Of a DNA stretch of 64,000 bases, positions 61,610 through 64,000 are shown one piece after another. Every line of letters starts with the position of its first letter. Position 1 is the first letter of the stretch. This DNA is from Luteimicrobium subarcticum (GTDB taxonomy: Bacteria; Actinomycetota; Actinomycetes; Actinomycetales; Cellulomonadaceae), in the NCBI RefSeq assembly GCF_002798015.1, contig NZ_PGTZ01000009.1, positions 124,001 to 188,000 on the forward strand, in the 5' to 3' direction. The notes below the pieces were generated by a model. That model was given only the letters and a program-made list of their open reading frames with translations, was not told the DNA's origin and made no database searches. The position numbers were made by a program, and so were the translations under genes.

Positions 61610-61774
61610 TCACCCGTCCTGCGTGACGGTCTGGTCGTTGAACGGCATGTAGGGCTCGATCACGGGGAAGACCCAGAGGAACAGGGCTGCGACGACCGCG
61701 AACGCCAGCGCGAGCAGGATGATGACCCGGAGCCACACCGGCCCCGGGAGAGCTCGCCACAGCGCCCCGTACAT
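61610..61774 (-). CDS. small single-helix membrane protein, 54 aa
   Basis: MYGALWRALPGPVWLRVII leads into a hydrophobic helix (LALAFAVVAALFLWVFPVI), then an acidic end (PYMPFNDQTVTQDG). Small proteins of this pattern sit between pabA/trpG and DUF881/crgA in many actinobacteria. It is the second gene after DUF881 on the minus strand (20 nt gap). Function unknown. Confidence 0.7.
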   Translation of the reverse strand: MYGALWRALPGPVWLRVIILLALAFAVVAALFLWVFPVIEPYMPFNDQTVTQDG

Positions 61775-61794
61775 GACTCCAGTATCGCCGACGC

Positions 61795-62538
61795 TCAGTC
61801 CGAGCCGAAGACGTCGGTGCCGGACGGGACGGTCGCGTGCTCGAGAGTGGCGGCGGAAGCGGCCGGCATGTCGAGGGACTTCTTGTCGGTGACCTTCCAG
61901 CCGAGGTCGACCGCGTCGACGTACTGCTTGTAGATCGCGATCTGGGGTGACGCGTCGAGCGCCCCACGCATCGCGGCGGGGTCGCCGATCGCGGTGACGG
62001 TGAACGGTGGCGAGTAGAGGCGTCCACCCAGGGACAGGACGTTGCCGACGCAGCGGAACGCAGTCGTCGCCGTGACCCGCTGGTCCTCGAGCATCATCGC
62101 CTCGGCCCCGCCCGCCCACAGAGCGTTGATGACCGCCTGCATGTCCTGCTGGTGCACCACGAGGTCGTCGACGGTGATGCCGGGTGGGTAGTTGCCGGTC
62201 TGCGGGGCGTCGGACAGCGCAACCGTCAGACCCCCGCCGGTCACAGGCACCAGGCCGGCTTCCACGTCAGCCGGTGCCATGACCTTCGGATCGCCGGTGG
62301 GGATGCTCGCCGAGCCCGCCTGGGACAACGTGTCGACCTGACCCTGCAGGTCGTCCACCTGGCCCTGCAGGCGCCCCACCTCGTCCGACTCGGCCTGCAC
62401 GAGCTGTGACAGGTCCTGCGGGTGCCGCGCCTGGGTGCCGCGGGCCAGCTCCGCGCTGGCGGTGAAGAGCAGACCGGCGAGCGCGAGGACGAGAGCCACG
62501 CTGACGGCAGCGCGCACCCGGGGTCGGCGGCGGATCAC
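61795..62538 (-). CDS. DUF881 family protein
   Basis: A 247-aa secreted or membrane-tethered protein. N-terminal helix (VSVALVLALAGLLFTASAEL), a coiled-coil (residues 45-75, LVQAESDEVGRLQGQVDDLQ), then the DUF881 beta domain (GLTVALSDAP, VHQQDMQAVINALWAGGAEA, GGRLYSPPFTVTAIGDP). The family, related to YlxW/YlxX, is linked to division loci but has no assigned reaction. It is divergent from crgA. Confidence 0.9.
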   Translation of the reverse strand: MIRRRPRVRAAVSVALVLALAGLLFTASAELARGTQARHPQDLSQLVQAESDEVGRLQGQVDDLQGQVDTLSQAGSASIPTGDPKVMAPADVEAGLVPVTGGGLTVALSDAPQTGNYPPGITVDDLVVHQQDMQAVINALWAGGAEAMMLEDQRVTATTAFRCVGNVLSLGGRLYSPPFTVTAIGDPAAMRGALDASPQIAIYKQYVDAVDLGWKVTDKKSLDMPAASAATLEHATVPSGTDVFGSD

Positions 62539-62722
62539 GGCGGGTCTCCTCCGGAGGGTCGTCGGTCGCGGACGGCGTCAGTCCGTCTGTCGTCGGTCCC
62601 GGCGGCTGTCCTCGGTCATTGTCGCAGGCCGCTACCCTAAGGGGGCGCGGCGCTGACGACGGTGCCGTCTCGGTGCGGTCGCCATCGCACGGAGCATTAT
62701 CTGGGAGAACGAGGATCACGAC

Positions 62723-62977
62723 GTGCCCGAGTCGAAGCGCCGCAAGAAGGCCCACCACGACGCCCCCGCGATCTCGCACAAGGCCGACGCAGCGAACCCT
62801 CAGTGGTTCGCACCGGTCGTGTTCGGCCTGATGATCATGGGCCTGGTGTGGGTCGTGCTGTTCTACCTGACGTCCGGCAAGGCGGACCTCCCGATCCCGG
62901 CGATCGGTCGCTGGAACCTTGCGGTCGGTTTCGCGCTGATGCTCACCGGTTTCGGGATGCTGACCCGCTGGAAGTGA
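62723..62977 (+). CDS. crgA: cell division protein CrgA
   Basis: An 84-aa septation regulator. A basic N-terminus (PESKRRKKAHH) is followed by two membrane helices (FAPVVFGLMIMGLVWVVLFY and AVGFALMLTGFGML) with the conserved PIPAIGRWN between them. It interacts with FtsZ and PBPs in mycobacteria and Streptomyces. GTG start with GAGGA upstream. It overlaps the rhomboid gene end by 35 nt. Confidence 0.95.
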   Translation: MPESKRRKKAHHDAPAISHKADAANPQWFAPVVFGLMIMGLVWVVLFYLTSGKADLPIPAIGRWNLAVGFALMLTGFGMLTRWK

Positions 62978-63881
62978 CCCACCTGTCGCGCTCGACCCTT
63001 CGTCCCCAGCGGTGGATGAAGGTGTGGATAACGACAGCGGTGTAACTCACCCACCCGGCTGCGGCGGGGGCCGCGCCCCCTGCGTAGAACACGTGCGACA
63101 CGGACGCGTACCGCGCCTGGATGAGCACCACCAGCAGCACGACGGCCACGCCGCAGCCGATCCACGACACCAGCATCGCCCGGTCGCGGGGCGCGTAGGC
63201 GAAGACGAACCCGAGGGCGAGCCCCATCACGAGGCCGCCCAGATGCGCCTGCCACGCGACGTTCGCGATGACGAAGCCGAGCACGAAGTTCAGCACGATG
63301 AGACCGATCATCTGCGTGCCCTGCATCCCGGCCCGGCGCAGCACGGGGACGGCCGCGCCGAACAGGCCGAACACGGCGCCGGACGCCCCGATGGCCGCCG
63401 TCCGCCACGACGCGTCCGTGGGGGAGGCCAGCAGCAGCACGCCGACCGACCCTGCCAGGGCACAGATCAGGTACAGCGCGAGGAACCGGGCACGGCCGAG
63501 CAGCGGCTCGAGGAACTGCCCCATGAGCCACAGCGCGTACATGTTGAGCAGGATGTGCAGGACGTTGTCCGAGTGCAGGAACGTCGTCGTGAGCATCCGC
63601 CACGGCTCGGCGTGACCGATCGCGGGCCAGAACGCCCACCGCTCGGTCCAGCTCCCGCCCGTGGCGAGCTGCAGGACCCAGCTCACCACGCAGATCCCGA
63701 TGAGGGTCAGCGTGACGACGGGACGGCCGCCACGGACCGTGGTGCCGAGCGGGTTCTTGGCGGCCCGGACGTTCCGGCTGCCCTCGCGCACGCAGTCGAC
63801 GCACTGGACACCCACCGCGGCGGGACGCTGGCACTCCGGGCACGCTGGCCGGCCGCAGCGCTGGCAGCGCACGTACGACAC
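62943..63881 (-). CDS. rhomboid-family intramembrane protease with zinc ribbon
   Basis: Serine protease of 312 aa or more. The catalytic Ser is in GASGAVFGLFG and the His in WQAHLGGLVMG; HSDNVLHILLNMYALW is the conserved helix. The N-terminus has CQRCGRPACPECQ and CVDC, a zinc ribbon. The homologous frame extends upstream through CPRHPDRV to about 63977, where an ATC stands in place of an ATG after GAGGA. The GTG at 63881 is the first ordinary start and would delete one Cys of the ribbon. The true start is uncertain. Confidence 0.9.
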   Translation of the reverse strand: MSYVRCQRCGRPACPECQRPAAVGVQCVDCVREGSRNVRAAKNPLGTTVRGGRPVVTLTLIGICVVSWVLQLATGGSWTERWAFWPAIGHAEPWRMLTTTFLHSDNVLHILLNMYALWLMGQFLEPLLGRARFLALYLICALAGSVGVLLLASPTDASWRTAAIGASGAVFGLFGAAVPVLRRAGMQGTQMIGLIVLNFVLGFVIANVAWQAHLGGLVMGLALGFVFAYAPRDRAMLVSWIGCGVAVVLLVVLIQARYASVSHVFYAGGAAPAAAGWVSYTAVVIHTFIHRWGRRVERDRWVTSSGSASRNR

Positions 63882-63981
63882 CCGGTCCGGGTGGCGGGGG
63901 CAGACGGGCGCGGGGGTGTCGCCGCCGGGCAGCGGCGCGCCGAGCGGCGGCTGCCCGGGCGGCGGCGTCGTGCTGATGGGG

Positions 63982-64000
63982 TCAGTCCTCGATCGTGACC
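63982..64000 (-). CDS. C-terminal end of next gene, probably peptidyl-prolyl isomerase
   Basis: The last codons VTIED and a TGA stop are visible at the window edge. Cyclophilin-type PpiA proteins of actinobacteria commonly end in VTIED or VTIEE and lie directly upstream of this rhomboid gene (as in Streptomyces coelicolor). The assignment is inference from five residues and gene order. Confidence 0.35.

Overview
The window is bacterial chromosome from a very GC-rich actinobacterium. Codons nearly always end in G or C, GTG starts are common, and many genes carry a -10 hexamer exactly 6 nt before the start codon (leaderless transcription). The block fhaA-fhaB-pstP-rodA-pbpA-pknA-pknB, followed by pabA/trpG, a DUF881 gene, crgA and a rhomboid protease, is the conserved actinobacterial growth and division locus that usually lies near oriC. 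Two surface proteins end in LAxTG sortase-E signals. The gene repertoire suggests a Micrococcales member of the Cellulomonas type; that placement is inference, because no rRNA gene is present.

Layout. 1-10.4 kb: a partial LuxR-type AAA+ regulator, an acyl-CoA ligase, 3-methyladenine glycosylase Tag, a sortase-anchored surface protein, App1-like phosphatase, a PlsC acyltransferase, a GlxA/AraC regulator, an MBL-fold protein and a NUDIX protein. 10.5-14.2 kb: a SAM-I riboswitch in front of metF-metE. 14.2-19 kb: PhzF-like isomerase, P-loop kinase, MutT-like NUDIX, a small LuxR protein, aldo/keto reductase and a ThuA-like protein. 19-24.1 kb: gcvP-gcvT-gcvH (glycine cleavage) behind a tandem glycine riboswitch. 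24.3-28.4 kb: an aminotransferase, and a TetR/MFS drug-efflux pair with an elaborate operator. 28.4-31.6 kb: a small lipoprotein with its own ABC ATPase and FtsX-type permease. 31.7-38.8 kb: a low-molecular-weight phosphatase, a candidate small RNA, a TetR/SDR pair with two matching operators, trpS, ung with two co-transcribed unknowns, and a degenerate GGDEF protein. 38.9-42.1 kb: a large DUF11-repeat surface protein.

42.3-50.9 kb is an accessory island between tandem terminators and tRNA-Leu(CAG). It holds an IS21 remnant, a frameshifted TIR-like gene, a BrnT-like/RHH toxin-antitoxin pair, phage-like small zinc and HTH proteins, an Ig-like secreted protein, several gene fragments, and an IS5-family element with CTAG target duplications that carries a passenger gene. 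51-64 kb is the conserved kinase/cell-wall locus.

How the genes work together: methionine and glycine/one-carbon metabolism are each under a metabolite-sensing riboswitch. Peptidoglycan elongation (RodA, PbpA), its phospho-signalling (PknA/PknB, opposed by PstP and read by FhaA/FhaB) and division (CrgA) form one cluster. The accessory island and the two TetR-controlled loci are the variable part. The most unusual items are the IS5 passenger gene, the free-standing small transcript with a 12-codon ORF near 32.3 kb, and the lipoprotein/ABC cassette.
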